Assembly: GCA_965216225.1 (NCBI GenBank)
Contig: CBDCFF010000034.1
Location: forward strand, 248,001 to 312,000
From: 3107 sp965216225
GTDB lineage: Bacteria; Pseudomonadota; Alphaproteobacteria; Rhodobacterales; Rhodobacteraceae
DNA length: 64,000 nucleotides
Direction: 5' to 3'
Shown here: one piece after another, positions 1 to 8,001 of the stretch
Layout of the letters: each line of letters opens with the position of its first letter
Numbering within the stretch: the first letter of the stretch is position 1
The notes under the pieces: model-generated
What the model was told of the DNA's origin: nothing
Databases searched by the model: none
Seen by the model: the letters and a program-made list of their open reading frames with translations, nothing else
Program-made: the position numbers and the translations under genes

Positions 1-354
1 CGAGCCAGGGTGATCCGTGGCGCTGTTGCCGTTGCCATGGAACTGACCGCCCCATTTTCCGGCGTAGGCTTCACCATTATAGGTTCCTGAAGTGCCGCTC
101 TGGAAGTTATTTCCAATTGCAGTGGATTCAAGCATCAACACCGGATTTCCGGGAATGGCGGTAGCCGTTTCGTCGGTAAAGTTGTCAACCGTTCCCTCAA
201 TGGTGCCAATACCAGTTTGGCCAAAATCAGCGGCCAATTCCGCAGTTGCGTCGAAAACTGCGACTCCGGCTTGTCTATCCACAAAAACACCGAATGCCGG
301 ACTACTATATGTGGCACTGCCCGTCAGCGCCAGCAGATTCCCTGCGGAGTTATA
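1..354 (-). pseudogene. 3' part of a disrupted Slam-type surface lipoprotein gene (TbpB-like barrel)
   Basis: Read on the minus strand, the segment encodes an open stretch with ATYSSPAFGVF, TIEGTVDNF and GKWGGQFHGNG. It aligns segment by segment with the C-terminal half of the intact lipoprotein at 49281-50519 (ATYSGTAVGIH, TIGGMIDSF, GAWAGQFYGNG). The matching N-terminus lies at 2896-2999, beyond an IS256-type element. About 170 middle residues present in the intact paralogue are found on neither side of the element, so the gene is interrupted and internally deleted. The 3' end lies beyond the left edge of the window. The product would have been an outer-membrane surface lipoprotein with a TbpB-type beta-barrel; family assignment is by resemblance. 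Confidence 0.75.
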
Positions 355-441
355 GCCGAAAGTTGGTGATGGCGCTGATTGGCGGCCTATCATGGCGTTG
401 TTCACGCGCCGCAATTCTCAGCAGAGAAAAGGATATGCCAC

Positions 442-804
442 ATGACGAAGTCTACCATCACGCCGTTGCCCGGTCCATCGGGATTTTCGTCTGACCCGCT
501 GACCGACATCCTGCAAACCGGCGCGCGCCAACTGCTCAAACAGGCGGTGGAAGCGGAATTGGCCACGCTCCTCGCCGCCCATGCCCGCGAGGTGACGGAC
601 GATGGCCGTGCGCGGCTGGTGCGCCATGATCATCTGCCCGAGCGCGAGGTTATGACCGGCATCGGCCCGATAGCAGTGAAGGCGCCGCGGGTGCGGGACC
701 GGGGCAATGTGGACGAAAAGATCCGTTTCGCCTCGTCGATCTTGCCGCCCTGGCTGCGCAAGACCAGATCGATTGAGGAACTGCTGCCGTGGCTCTATCT
801 CAAG
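442..804 (+). pseudogene. IS256-family transposase, 5' fragment
   Basis: This starts at an ATG preceded by an AAAAGGA ribosome-binding site and encodes the typical IS256/Mutator N-terminus (DPLTDILQTGARQLL, then PEREVMTGIGPIAVKAPRVRDR). Homology ends at LLPWLYLK, exactly where the IS110-type element begins. The reading frame resumes after that element with GISTGAFQEA at 1971. The fragment contains only the region before the catalytic DDE core. It is non-functional alone, being separated from its catalytic part and followed by a second lesion in the 3' fragment. Confidence 0.85.
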
Positions 805-818
805 ATATCTGTCTTGAG

Positions 819-1751
819 TCAAGGTTTGATTTTGGACCACTGGCGGTTTTCGCGGATCAAGGTATTTGCGAGGATGATGAGCTTGCGCATGATTGCCACA
901 AGAGCGACCTTGGCTTTCTTGCCCTTTTGACGCAAAGCCTTGTAGACGCAGGTGAGTTGGGAATTGCAGCGCGCTGCGACGAGGGCGGGCATGTAGAGCG
1001 CCTGGCGAAGCCCGGCTCGTCCGCCTCCGATTTTCGCTCTGGCTGTCCATTTGCCGGACTTGCGCACGAAGGGAGCCAGGCCCGCAAGCGCGGCGGCCTG
1101 CTTGGGCGTCAAGGTTCCGATCTCCGGCATTTCGATGAGTATTGCAACGGCAGAAACCGGGCCGATGCCCGGGATCGACCGCAGGATCTCGAACTGTCTG
1201 GCAAGCTTTGCATCCTCGCAGATACGCTTCTTCAACTCGGCATCGAGTTGGGCAAGTTGCTTTGCAATCTGGCGCATCCTGGTTTTCAGTTGCGCCTTGA
1301 CGAGTGTGTTGCGCGCACCGCAGAGCCGGTTCCGGCAGGCAGTCTGGTCCTTGATGAGAGCGCTCCGGGCGACATGCACCTCCCGCAGATCGTTCATGGG
1401 TTCATCGCGCAACGGTGAAGCCTTCAGGTCAAGCATCGCCCCCATGCGGGCCAGCAGTTCCGCATCGATCCGGTCAGTTTTGGCGGACTGGCCGACCGCT
1501 TCGGCGAAGCGGCGGGCGCGTTTGGGGTTCACCTTGACCATGGCGTGAGCCGTCTTTGAAAGGCGGGCCTCCAGATCGCGATGATAGCGTCCTGCAGGCT
1601 CGTAGACGACGCGGCAGCACTGCGGGCCGATCCAGTTCTTCAGCGTCTTCAGTCCTGTCCGGTCGTTGGTGAAGCGTTTCGCCTTGCCATCGCTCAGGCG
1701 ATGGGTGTCGAGATGATCTTTCGGGATATCGATGCCGATGGTATCATTCAT
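819..1751 (-). CDS. IS110 family transposase (DEDD recombinase)
   Basis: The 310-residue protein is intact. The N-terminal RuvC-like DEDD domain begins IGIDIPKDHLDTH (the first catalytic Asp lies in GIDIPKD), followed by VYEPAGRYHRDLEARL and KTDRIDAELLARMG. The C-terminal transposase_20 domain has SIPGIGPVSAVAILIEMPEIG and the LAPFVRKSGKW region, with the conserved serine region near the C-terminus. The start was placed at 1751 because MNDTIGIDIPKD is the family N-terminus; the open frame continues upstream without homology. Members cut and join DNA with a structured RNA encoded in the non-coding end, which here would be 1752-1970. Confidence 0.9.
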   Translation of the reverse strand: MNDTIGIDIPKDHLDTHRLSDGKAKRFTNDRTGLKTLKNWIGPQCCRVVYEPAGRYHRDLEARLSKTAHAMVKVNPKRARRFAEAVGQSAKTDRIDAELLARMGAMLDLKASPLRDEPMNDLREVHVARSALIKDQTACRNRLCGARNTLVKAQLKTRMRQIAKQLAQLDAELKKRICEDAKLARQFEILRSIPGIGPVSAVAILIEMPEIGTLTPKQAAALAGLAPFVRKSGKWTARAKIGGGRAGLRQALYMPALVAARCNSQLTCVYKALRQKGKKAKVALVAIMRKLIILANTLIRENRQWSKIKP

Positions 1752-1970
1752 GACCTTTTCGTCTCCCGTTCTTGTCATACGAGGCAGGGGTGTTCCCTCC
1801 TCCACTATCTGTTCGGGTTCATCAAAAGGGCGGGGGTGATCCATCTTGAGAACGGTCCTCAAAGACCAGGGCATCATCGATCCATCCCCCGCCACCCCTC
1901 GGGCCGCTGCAGCGGCCCGAGGGGTGGCATCCGTATCGCACGGATACGAATGCCTGGGAAATCCAATAGA
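1752..1970 (-). ncRNA. Probable IS110 bridge-RNA region (non-coding end upstream of the recombinase)
   Basis: This 219-bp stretch between the recombinase start and the element boundary has no coding support. It holds a perfect 38-bp palindrome at 1891-1928 (19-bp arms centred on CTGCAG) and a second small hairpin near 1932-1948 (CGTATC/GATACG). For IS110-group elements the non-coding end upstream of the recombinase encodes the bridge RNA that selects donor and target. Assignment rests on position and structure; guide loops were not resolved. Confidence 0.5.
1891..1928. repeat. Perfect 38-bp palindrome inside the IS110 non-coding end
   Basis: The two 19-bp arms are exact reverse complements with no loop, rich in G and C, and start GCCACCCCTCGGG. 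As RNA it would fold into a very stable hairpin. It could be part of the bridge RNA, a transcription stop, or a leftover of a palindromic target site used by the element. Confidence 0.9.
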
Positions 1971-2872
1971 CAAGGGCATTTCCACGGGCGCCTTTCAGGA
2001 GGCTCCTGGGGCGCTGTTGGGGCCGAACGCGGCAGGGCTTTCATCGAGCACCATCTCGCGATTGAAAGCGGACTGGGGGGCGGAGTATGAACGCTGGCAG
2101 CGCCGCGATCCCAGTGCCCGGCGTTTCGTCTATGTCCGGGCCGATGGTGTCTATTTCCAACCGCGTATGGAAGAGCAGAAACAATGCGTTCCGGTGCTGA
2201 TCGGCGCGGATGAGTGGGGCCGCAAGGAGGTTCTGGGCCTCACCGACGGCTACCGTGAAAGCACGCAGAGTTGGCGCGAGTTGCTGCTCGATCTCAAGCG
2301 TCGCGGGCTGTCCCACGCCCCCGATCTGGCCATTGGCGACGGTGCCCCAAGGGTTACGGGGGTTCCGGGCGGCGCTGCGCGAAGTCTTCGGCAGCACCCG
2401 GGAACAACGGTGCTGGGTTCACAAGACCGGAAACGTTCTCAATGCCATGCCCAAATCGGTGCAGGCCAAAGCCAAGGGCCACCTGCATGATATCTGGCAG
2501 GCGGAAACGAAGACCGAAGCCGGGGCCGCCTTCGATTTCTTCGTGGAAACCTACGGCGCGAAATATGACAAGGCGGTTGGGAAACTGACCAAAGACCGGG
2601 CTGTGCTGCTCTCCTTCTACGGCTTCCCTGCTGAGCACTGGAAGCACATCCGAACCACGAACCCGATCGAGAGCACCTTCGCCACCGTCCGCCACCGCAC
2701 CGGCAAAACCAAAGGCTGCCTGAGCCGCAGGACCGGGTTGGCCATGGCATTCAAGCTGATGATGTCAGCGCAAGGAAAATGGCGAAAGCTCGACGGCGCC
2801 AACCGCATGCCAGAGATCATTGAAGGGGTTGAGTTCACAGACGGGATCAAGCAAATTCAAAACGCCGCCTGA
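1971..2872 (+). pseudogene. IS256-family transposase, 3' fragment with a frameshift
   Basis: This continues the fragment at 442-804. The first frame gives GISTGAFQEA, SSSTISRLKADW, FVYVRADGVYF and DLAIGDGA. Near 2345 the homology moves to another frame, giving FRAALREVFGSTREQRCWVHKTGNVLNAMP, then TTNPIESTFATVRHRTGKTKG and the C-terminus. The conserved catalytic segments (ADGVY, the W-H-K-T-G block, NPIEST) are present but not in one frame. The gene is dead through both the IS110 insertion and the frameshift. Confidence 0.85.
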
Positions 2873-2895
2873 TCACACCATCACCAACTTTCGGG

Positions 2896-2999
2896 CATAG
2901 CTCACCGCCGCCGCCGCCGCAACCGGCCAGCAGAGCCACGGCTGATACAGCCGCCACAAGGGTTACTGTCCGGGTGAAGATGGAATTATGAATGATCAT
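2896..2999 (-). pseudogene. 5' part of the disrupted surface lipoprotein gene (signal peptide and lipobox)
   Basis: The ATG at 2999 opens MIIHNSIFTRTVTLVAAV, followed by the lipobox LLAGC and a Gly-rich run (CGGGGGE), where homology stops at the IS256 end. It matches the start of the lipoprotein at 49281 (MIIYNLPSPGSRTLAPLL, LLAGCGG). The leader upstream also matches. The first 34 codons survive, so a short lipidated peptide could still be made, running out of frame into the IS. Confidence 0.8.
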
Positions 3000-3106
3000 C
3001 GGTCGTGTCTCCGTCTCCCTGAGCCTGATGAGGAACTGCGACATGAGGTTCAGGTATGGAGCCGCAACATAAAATCGACTCTCATATAATCCCGCGAGGA
3101 AGTCAA
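3000..3106 (-). promoter_or_regulatory. Promoter and leader shared with the intact surface-lipoprotein gene
   Basis: On the minus strand there is TTGACT (3101-3106), the conserved block TCCTCGCGGGAT, then an ATTATATG -10-like region (3083-3090). It matches the block at 49151-49180 ahead of the intact paralogue. The leader has two degenerate copies of the ATGTCGCGGCTCC unit that is repeated four times at 49186, and a similar CAGGGAGA-type ribosome-binding region. Confidence 0.65.
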
Positions 3107-3318
3107 CGTGTCCCGCACGTCACCACAGGACAGCGGATGACGGCACCACCACCGGAGCGCCGGAAGAATGACATCCCCCGGAAAACGCCCGTCCCTGAAC
3201 GGACCCACGTGGTCGCATCGGAAACCCCATCGCCTGCATATTGCCGTTCCACGCCGCGCGGCATCCATATATAGTATGGCGGCGACTCAACTCGCAGCCG
3301 TGACAGGAAGGAGGCCCC

Positions 3319-4236
3319 ATGCCCGTGACGCCGCAACAACAGGCCGAAATCGACGAACTGCGCAGCACGCCCGCGCCGACCCTGCGCGCCGTCTCAGTGG
3401 GGATGGAGAACCACCTCTACAAGGCCCGCGACGTGCTCGATCACGGCCTTGTCCGGGTCATCGACTATATGGGCGACGATGCCGCGATCTGTCAGGCGGC
3501 GCGCGTCAGTTACGGCAAGGGGACAAAATCTGTTCAGAATGACGAGGGGCTGCTTCGCTATCTCATGCGCCACCGGCATTCGACCCCGTTCGAGATGTGC
3601 GAGGTCAAGTTCCACGTCAAACTGCCAGTCTTCGTCGCGCGCCAGTGGATCAGGCACCGCACCGCCAATGTCAACGAATACTCCGCCCGCTATTCGATCC
3701 TCGACCGCGAGTTCTACATCCCCGCGCCCGAACATGTCGCGGCGCAGTCGGTGCTGAACAATCAGGGCCGGGGGGAGGTATTGCAGGGCGCAGAGGCCGC
3801 GCGCGTACTGGAAATCCTCAAGGCCGACGGGGCGCGCTGCTATGACAATTATGCGGCGATGATCTCACAGCAGGGCCAGCAGGGCCTGGCCCGGGAACTC
3901 GCCCGCATGAACCTGCCCGCCAATGTCTACACGCAATGGTACTGGAAGGTCGATCTGCACAACCTCTTCCACTTTCTGGCGCTCCGCGCCGACCGCCACG
4001 CTCAATATGAGATCCGCGCCTATGCCGGGGTGATCCGCACCATCGTCGCCGACTGGGTTCCCGCCGCCTGTCGCGCCTTCGAGGATTACCGCATGGGCGG
4101 GGAAAGCCTGTCCGCCACCGCCCTTGACTGCATCCGCCGGATGTTGAAGGGTGATCGGGTCACACAGGAAACCTCCGGCATGAGCAAGGGCGAATGGCGG
4201 GAATTCATGGGGGTTTTGAAGGGCAATGTCGATTGA
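3319..4236 (+). CDS. thyX: FAD-dependent thymidylate synthase ThyX
   Basis: ThyX makes dTMP from dUMP using methylene-tetrahydrofolate, NADPH and FAD, in the cytoplasm. The 305-residue protein carries the ThyX signature RHRx7S (RHRTANVNEYS, residues 112-122), preceded by RHRHSTPFE at 84-92, and later the conserved QQGLARELARMNLPANVYTQ segment that closes the substrate pocket. The start is supported by a strong AGGAGG site 5 bases upstream. The stop overlaps the start of the next gene by 11 bases, suggesting translational coupling with the orphan nuclease. No thyA is in view. Confidence 0.95.
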   Translation: MPVTPQQQAEIDELRSTPAPTLRAVSVGMENHLYKARDVLDHGLVRVIDYMGDDAAICQAARVSYGKGTKSVQNDEGLLRYLMRHRHSTPFEMCEVKFHVKLPVFVARQWIRHRTANVNEYSARYSILDREFYIPAPEHVAAQSVLNNQGRGEVLQGAEAARVLEILKADGARCYDNYAAMISQQGQQGLARELARMNLPANVYTQWYWKVDLHNLFHFLALRADRHAQYEIRAYAGVIRTIVADWVPAACRAFEDYRMGGESLSATALDCIRRMLKGDRVTQETSGMSKGEWREFMGVLKGNVD

Positions 4237-5260
4237 AAACGCGCTGCGCACACTGTCGGAGAGGGTAAGAACCCATTCGGAAACCATATCGACCGAGGAA
4301 GCGGCGAAAACGTCGATCGTTCTGCCGTTTCTGCAAGCTCTGGGCTACGACGTGTTTGACCCTGGTGAAGTCGTGCCCGAGTTCACCGCCGATGCGATGG
4401 GCAAGCGGGGAGAGAAGGTTGATTACGCGATAAGGATCAACGGCCAGGTTTCGATCCTCGTTGAATGCAAGAGTTTGACGACAAGGCTGGATCAGAAGTG
4501 CCTGTCACAACTGTTCAGGTATTTTACGGTTACGACGGCAAAATTCGCGATCCTGACAAACGGCAGGATTTTCGAGTTCTATTCGGACCTGGAAGCGCCC
4601 AACAAACTCGATACCCGCCCTTTTCTGGCTGTTGATCTGCTGGAGCTGTCGGGCGGGGATCTGTCGGAACTGTCCAAATTCGAAAAGTCGGCTTTTGACG
4701 TGGGCAGCATTCTGGCGACTGCCGAGCACCTGAAACATGTATCGGCGGTCAAGAAATATCTTCGGACACTCATCGAGGAGCCAAATGACAGGTTCGTGAG
4801 GATGGTGGCTGGCGAAGTGCATGACGGCCGCGTCAGCGCGCAGATCAGAGAGCAGGTTCAGACCGCCATCAGGACAGCGTTTCGCGATGTGATCCGCGAA
4901 GAGGTCCGGCACAAGCTGTCTTCGGCGCTGGAAAGCAACGGCGACGGTGACACTGAATTCGAACCGGCGCCGGAGATCGAGACAACGCAGGCAGAGATCG
5001 AGGGAATGCTGACGATCCGCGCCATTGTGGGGGAGGTTATTGAAACCCGGCGTGTCGATCTCCGGGACGCCAAATCCTATTGCGCCGTGCTCATCGACGA
5101 CAACAACCGCAAGCCTTTGGCGAGACTGCACTTCAATCGGGCGCAGTGGTATCTGGGGCTGTTTGACGGGGATGCGGAAGAACGGGTCGCGATAGGCGGT
5201 CTTGATGACATTTACCGGTTTTCGGGGCGTCTGAAGGACACCGCCAGGAAATACGTTTAG
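4226..5260 (+). CDS. Orphan nuclease-domain protein resembling the N-terminus of type I restriction subunit HsdR
   Basis: The 344-residue protein begins with an HSDR_N-like PD-(D/E)xK fold: KTSIVLPFLQALGYDVFDP, then KVDYAIRINGQVSILVECK, placing catalytic Asp66, Glu80 and Lys82. The middle contains a helical region, and the C-terminal 100 residues have a small beta-rich domain of unknown role (RRVDLRDAKSYCAVLIDD, then NRAQWYLGLFDG). No helicase, HsdM or HsdS gene is nearby, so this is not a complete type I system. It overlaps thyX by 11 bases. Standalone members are usually annotated as type I restriction enzyme N-terminal domain proteins; their function is unproven. Confidence 0.75.
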   Translation: MSIENALRTLSERVRTHSETISTEEAAKTSIVLPFLQALGYDVFDPGEVVPEFTADAMGKRGEKVDYAIRINGQVSILVECKSLTTRLDQKCLSQLFRYFTVTTAKFAILTNGRIFEFYSDLEAPNKLDTRPFLAVDLLELSGGDLSELSKFEKSAFDVGSILATAEHLKHVSAVKKYLRTLIEEPNDRFVRMVAGEVHDGRVSAQIREQVQTAIRTAFRDVIREEVRHKLSSALESNGDGDTEFEPAPEIETTQAEIEGMLTIRAIVGEVIETRRVDLRDAKSYCAVLIDDNNRKPLARLHFNRAQWYLGLFDGDAEERVAIGGLDDIYRFSGRLKDTARKYV

Positions 5261-5344
5261 GCGCTGACCCCATTGATTTTGCCGGACACGTCTGAATCGG
5301 CGGTTCGGCCCCGGCGTCCGGCAGGTGTCAGCGATCAACGGCGA

Positions 5345-6241
5345 TCAGCTGCTGGACAGGAGCCCCTTGCCGCGGGCCAGATCGCGCATACGTTTCTGCA
5401 ACTTTTCGAAGGCGCGCACTTCGATCTGGCGGATGCGTTCCCGGCTGACGCCGAACCGGGTGGAAAGCTCCTCCAGCGTCAGGGGCTGATCCACCAGCCG
5501 GCGCTGGGTCAGGATTTCCTTTTCCCGGTCATTCAGTATGTCCATCGCCTCTGCCAGCAACCCCCGGCGCACGGCAAGTTCGTCCTGCTTTTCATAATCG
5601 CCGGCCTGATCGGCGTCCTCGTCTTTCAGCCAGTCCTGCCATTGCATCGCTCCTTCGCCATCCGACCCGACCGTCGCATTCAGCGAGGCATCGCCGCCCG
5701 ACAGCCGCCGGTTCATCGAAATGACCTCCGCTTCGGTCACGCTCAGATCGTGGGCGATCCTTGTCACCGCCTCGGGGCGCAGGTCGCCCTCTTCCAGCGC
5801 GCCAATCCGGGCCTTGGCCTTGCGCAGATTGAAAAACAGCTTCTTCTGGGCCGACGTGGTGCCCAGCTTCACCAGGCTCCAGGATCGCAGGATGTACTCC
5901 TGAATCGAGGCGCGAATCCACCACATCGCATAGGTCGCAAGGCGAAACCCCCTTTCCGGGTCGAACCGTTTCACCGCCTGCATCAGGCCGACATTCGCCT
6001 CGGAAATCACTTCGCCCTGCGGCAGCCCATAGCCGCGATACCCCATGGCGATCTTGGCCGCGAGGCGCAAATGGCTGGTGACCATCCGGTGCGCGGCCTC
6101 GGAATCCTGATGATCGGCCCAGCGTTTGGCCAGCATGTATTCCTCTTCCGGCTCCAGCAGCGGAAACTTCCGTATCTCCTGAAGATACCGGTTCAACCCC
6201 TGCTCCGGTGACGGGGCGGGAAGGTTGGAATAAGTGCTCAT
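5345..6241 (-). CDS. rpoH: RNA polymerase sigma-32 factor RpoH
   Basis: RpoH directs RNA polymerase to heat-shock and stress promoters. The 298-residue protein has region 1.2/2 (NRYLQEIRKFPLLEPEEEYMLAKRW), the region 2.4 helix (RLATYAMWWIRASIQEYILRSW), the RpoH box (QKKLFFNLRKAK) and region 4 with an HTH (TLEELSTRFGVSRERIRQIEVRAFEKL). The start was set at 6241, not 36 bases upstream, because GAGGGAC lies 7 bases before it and MSTYSNLPAPSPEQGLN is the usual alphaproteobacterial N-terminus. It converges on the nuclease gene, with 84 bases between them. Confidence 0.95.
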   Translation of the reverse strand: MSTYSNLPAPSPEQGLNRYLQEIRKFPLLEPEEEYMLAKRWADHQDSEAAHRMVTSHLRLAAKIAMGYRGYGLPQGEVISEANVGLMQAVKRFDPERGFRLATYAMWWIRASIQEYILRSWSLVKLGTTSAQKKLFFNLRKAKARIGALEEGDLRPEAVTRIAHDLSVTEAEVISMNRRLSGGDASLNATVGSDGEGAMQWQDWLKDEDADQAGDYEKQDELAVRRGLLAEAMDILNDREKEILTQRRLVDQPLTLEELSTRFGVSRERIRQIEVRAFEKLQKRMRDLARGKGLLSSS

Positions 6242-6427
6242 GCGTTTGTCCCTCAACTCTGCATGGTGAATATTCATCGCATTAACATACCGGATTCATG
6301 TCCCATGGGGGGAAATTCAAGGCCGGGTCTCTTGCGGATGATAGCATGGCCACCGCAGTGAAAGAGTGAAATCTTGTACAATTCCATGTGATGAAATGCG
6401 CAGGATGTGTGCAGGATGTGCGCAGCT

Positions 6428-7459
6428 TCAGCCCCGCAGCGCCGACAGCAACGCCTTCATGTCTTTCGGCAACGGGGCCTCGAACTGCATCTCTTCGCCG
6501 CTGACCGGATGAACGAAACCCAATGTCGCGGCGTGAAGGGCCTGCCGGGGAAAACTGCGCGCGGTCTCGGCCGTGACCTCGCCAATGGCGCGCGCGGGCA
6601 ATTTCCGCCGCCCGCCATAGACCGGATCGCCGATCAGCCCGTGACCCGCATGGGTCATGTGCGCCCGAATCTGATGGGTGCGCCCGGTTTCCAGCCAGCA
6701 GTCCATCAGCGCCGCGCAACCCGGCCGCCCGAACGTTTCGACCACGCGCGCCCGCGTCACCGCATGACGCCCGCCCGAAAACAACACCGCCTGTTTCTGC
6801 CGGTCATGCCTGTGCCGGGCAAGCTGCGTGGTGATGCACAGGATGTTTCCCGGCCCGAAACACACCCCGCGCACCCCGCGCAAACGGGGGTCGGCCCCGT
6901 CCGGCACACCATGGACCAGCGCGCGGTAATGACGGTTGATGCCATGCGCATGGAACTGCGAGGCCAGCCCGTGATGGGCGCGATCCGATTTCGCCGCCAC
7001 CAGCAGGCCGGATGTGTCCTTGTCGATCCGATGCACGATGCCCGGCCGCCTTTCGCCACCGACGCCCGACAGGCTCTCGCCGCAATGGGCGATAAGCGCA
7101 TTGACCAGAGTCCCCGACGGTGTGCCGGGGGCCGGATGCACGACCATCCCCGCAGGCTTGTTGACGACGATCAGGTCGTCATCCTCATGGCGGATGTCCA
7201 GCGCCATGGGTTCGGCCGCGATATGGCTTTCTTCCACCTCCGGCAACCGGATCGTCAGCACATCTCCTCTGGCCACCCGCGCCCCGCGATCCGCCAGCAC
7301 ATCGCCCCCGCGCGACACCGCCCCCGCCGCGATCAGCCTTGCCAGTCGCGACCGGCTCAGCGCCGCCCCCTCTGGCGCATCGCGGGCCAGGGCCTTATCA
7401 AGGCGGTTGGGCGGGTTTTCCCTGATCGTGACCCGCAAAACCGACAAGGGCTGTGCCAT
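6428..7459 (-). CDS. rluD: 23S rRNA pseudouridine synthase, RluD family
   Basis: RluA-family enzymes isomerise uridines in 23S rRNA; RluD acts on helix 69. The 343-residue protein has an N-terminal S4 domain (NRLDKALARDAP, SRSRLARLIAAGAV), then the catalytic domain with DDDLIVVNKPAGMVVHP and the active-site loop HRIDKDTSG (catalytic Asp146), and the late TGRTHQIRAHM motif. The ATG was placed at 7459 because MAQPLSVLRVTIRENPPNRLDK is the expected N-terminus. Its start codon shares the tetranucleotide CATG with the divergent gene at 7458. Confidence 0.93.
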   Translation of the reverse strand: MAQPLSVLRVTIRENPPNRLDKALARDAPEGAALSRSRLARLIAAGAVSRGGDVLADRGARVARGDVLTIRLPEVEESHIAAEPMALDIRHEDDDLIVVNKPAGMVVHPAPGTPSGTLVNALIAHCGESLSGVGGERRPGIVHRIDKDTSGLLVAAKSDRAHHGLASQFHAHGINRHYRALVHGVPDGADPRLRGVRGVCFGPGNILCITTQLARHRHDRQKQAVLFSGGRHAVTRARVVETFGRPGCAALMDCWLETGRTHQIRAHMTHAGHGLIGDPVYGGRRKLPARAIGEVTAETARSFPRQALHAATLGFVHPVSGEEMQFEAPLPKDMKALLSALRG

Positions 7460-7763
7460 GCAAGACGCTCCTGACCCCGAGACCCCGGACCCGCTGCCGG
7501 CAAATCTCGTGTTTCTGCGCCGTCTGGTAAGCGCACTGACGGCGACGATGATTCTGGGCGTTGTAGCGGTGGTCGTCCTGCTTGTCATCCGCCTGCAAAC
7601 GCCGGGCCTGTCCCTGCCGGACCGGATCGCCCTGCCCGAAGGGACGCGGGCCATCAGCTATACCGTTGCGCCCGGCTGGTACGGGGTTGTGACGGCAGAG
7701 GATGAAATTCTGATCTTCGACCGCAACAGCGGGGCGCTGCGGCAGAGGATCAGGGTCGAATAG
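7458..7763 (+). CDS. DUF6476-like small membrane protein
   Basis: A 101-residue protein with one predicted transmembrane helix (LVSALTATMILGVVAVVVLLVIRL, split here around residues 25-48) flanked by an acidic N-terminus and a C-terminal beta-rich periplasmic-type tail (PGWYGVVTAEDEILIFDRNSG). It resembles a family found beside rluD in Rhodobacterales (DUF6476); this is from memory of the gene order and not a search. Function is unknown. Its ATG overlaps the ATG of rluD on the other strand in one CATG, so each ribosome-binding region lies inside the neighbour's coding sequence. Confidence 0.7.
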   Translation: MQDAPDPETPDPLPANLVFLRRLVSALTATMILGVVAVVVLLVIRLQTPGLSLPDRIALPEGTRAISYTVAPGWYGVVTAEDEILIFDRNSGALRQRIRVE

Positions 7764-8001
7764 CGCCGGGTCACGGCGCGCCGCCGGGGGCGACGGATGA
7801 CACGCCATTGGCCCGCGCCGCCGTGCTGTTCACGCAAGCGCCGCAACTCCGCATGGGGCCGAATGGCCGCGCTGCGCTGCGATTCGGTCGTCTCTTCGTG
7901 GCTCTTCCCTTCCTGCAAGTTCCGTCGCCCCGACGCCGGATTCCGAAAGGCGCTTCTCCGGCTGCGCCGTTTCCGGCCCCGGCCCATTCAAAATGCGGGA
8001 T

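Larger units (their letters stand above)
805..1970 (-). mobile_element. IS110-family element nested in the IS256 transposase gene
   Basis: The boundaries are set by the host gene: the IS256 reading frame stops at 804 and resumes at 1971, with CAAG at both junctions. The interior carries one intact minus-strand IS110 recombinase and a 219-bp non-coding stretch upstream of it. No terminal inverted repeats are apparent, as expected for this family, which uses a DEDD/serine mechanism guided by a bridge RNA. The recombinase is intact, so this is the potentially active part of the composite. Confidence 0.8.
355..2895 (+). mobile_element. IS256-type insertion sequence, carrying a nested IS110-type element
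   Basis: The outer ends form an imperfect inverted repeat: CCGAAAGTTGGTGATGG at 356-372, with its reverse complement at 2878-2894. Between them is a Mutator/IS256-type transposase gene split at about 804/1971 by an IS110-type element. The 8-9 bp duplication expected for IS256 insertion is not visible at the flanks, which fits the missing middle of the host lipoprotein gene: insertion was probably followed by an adjacent deletion. The transposase is also frameshifted, so the element cannot move by itself. Confidence 0.8.

Noticed and set aside
7764..8001. Small open frames between the DUF6476-like gene and ruvB
   Set aside because: No homology recognised, no ribosome-binding site, Arg-rich composition; treated as intergenic.
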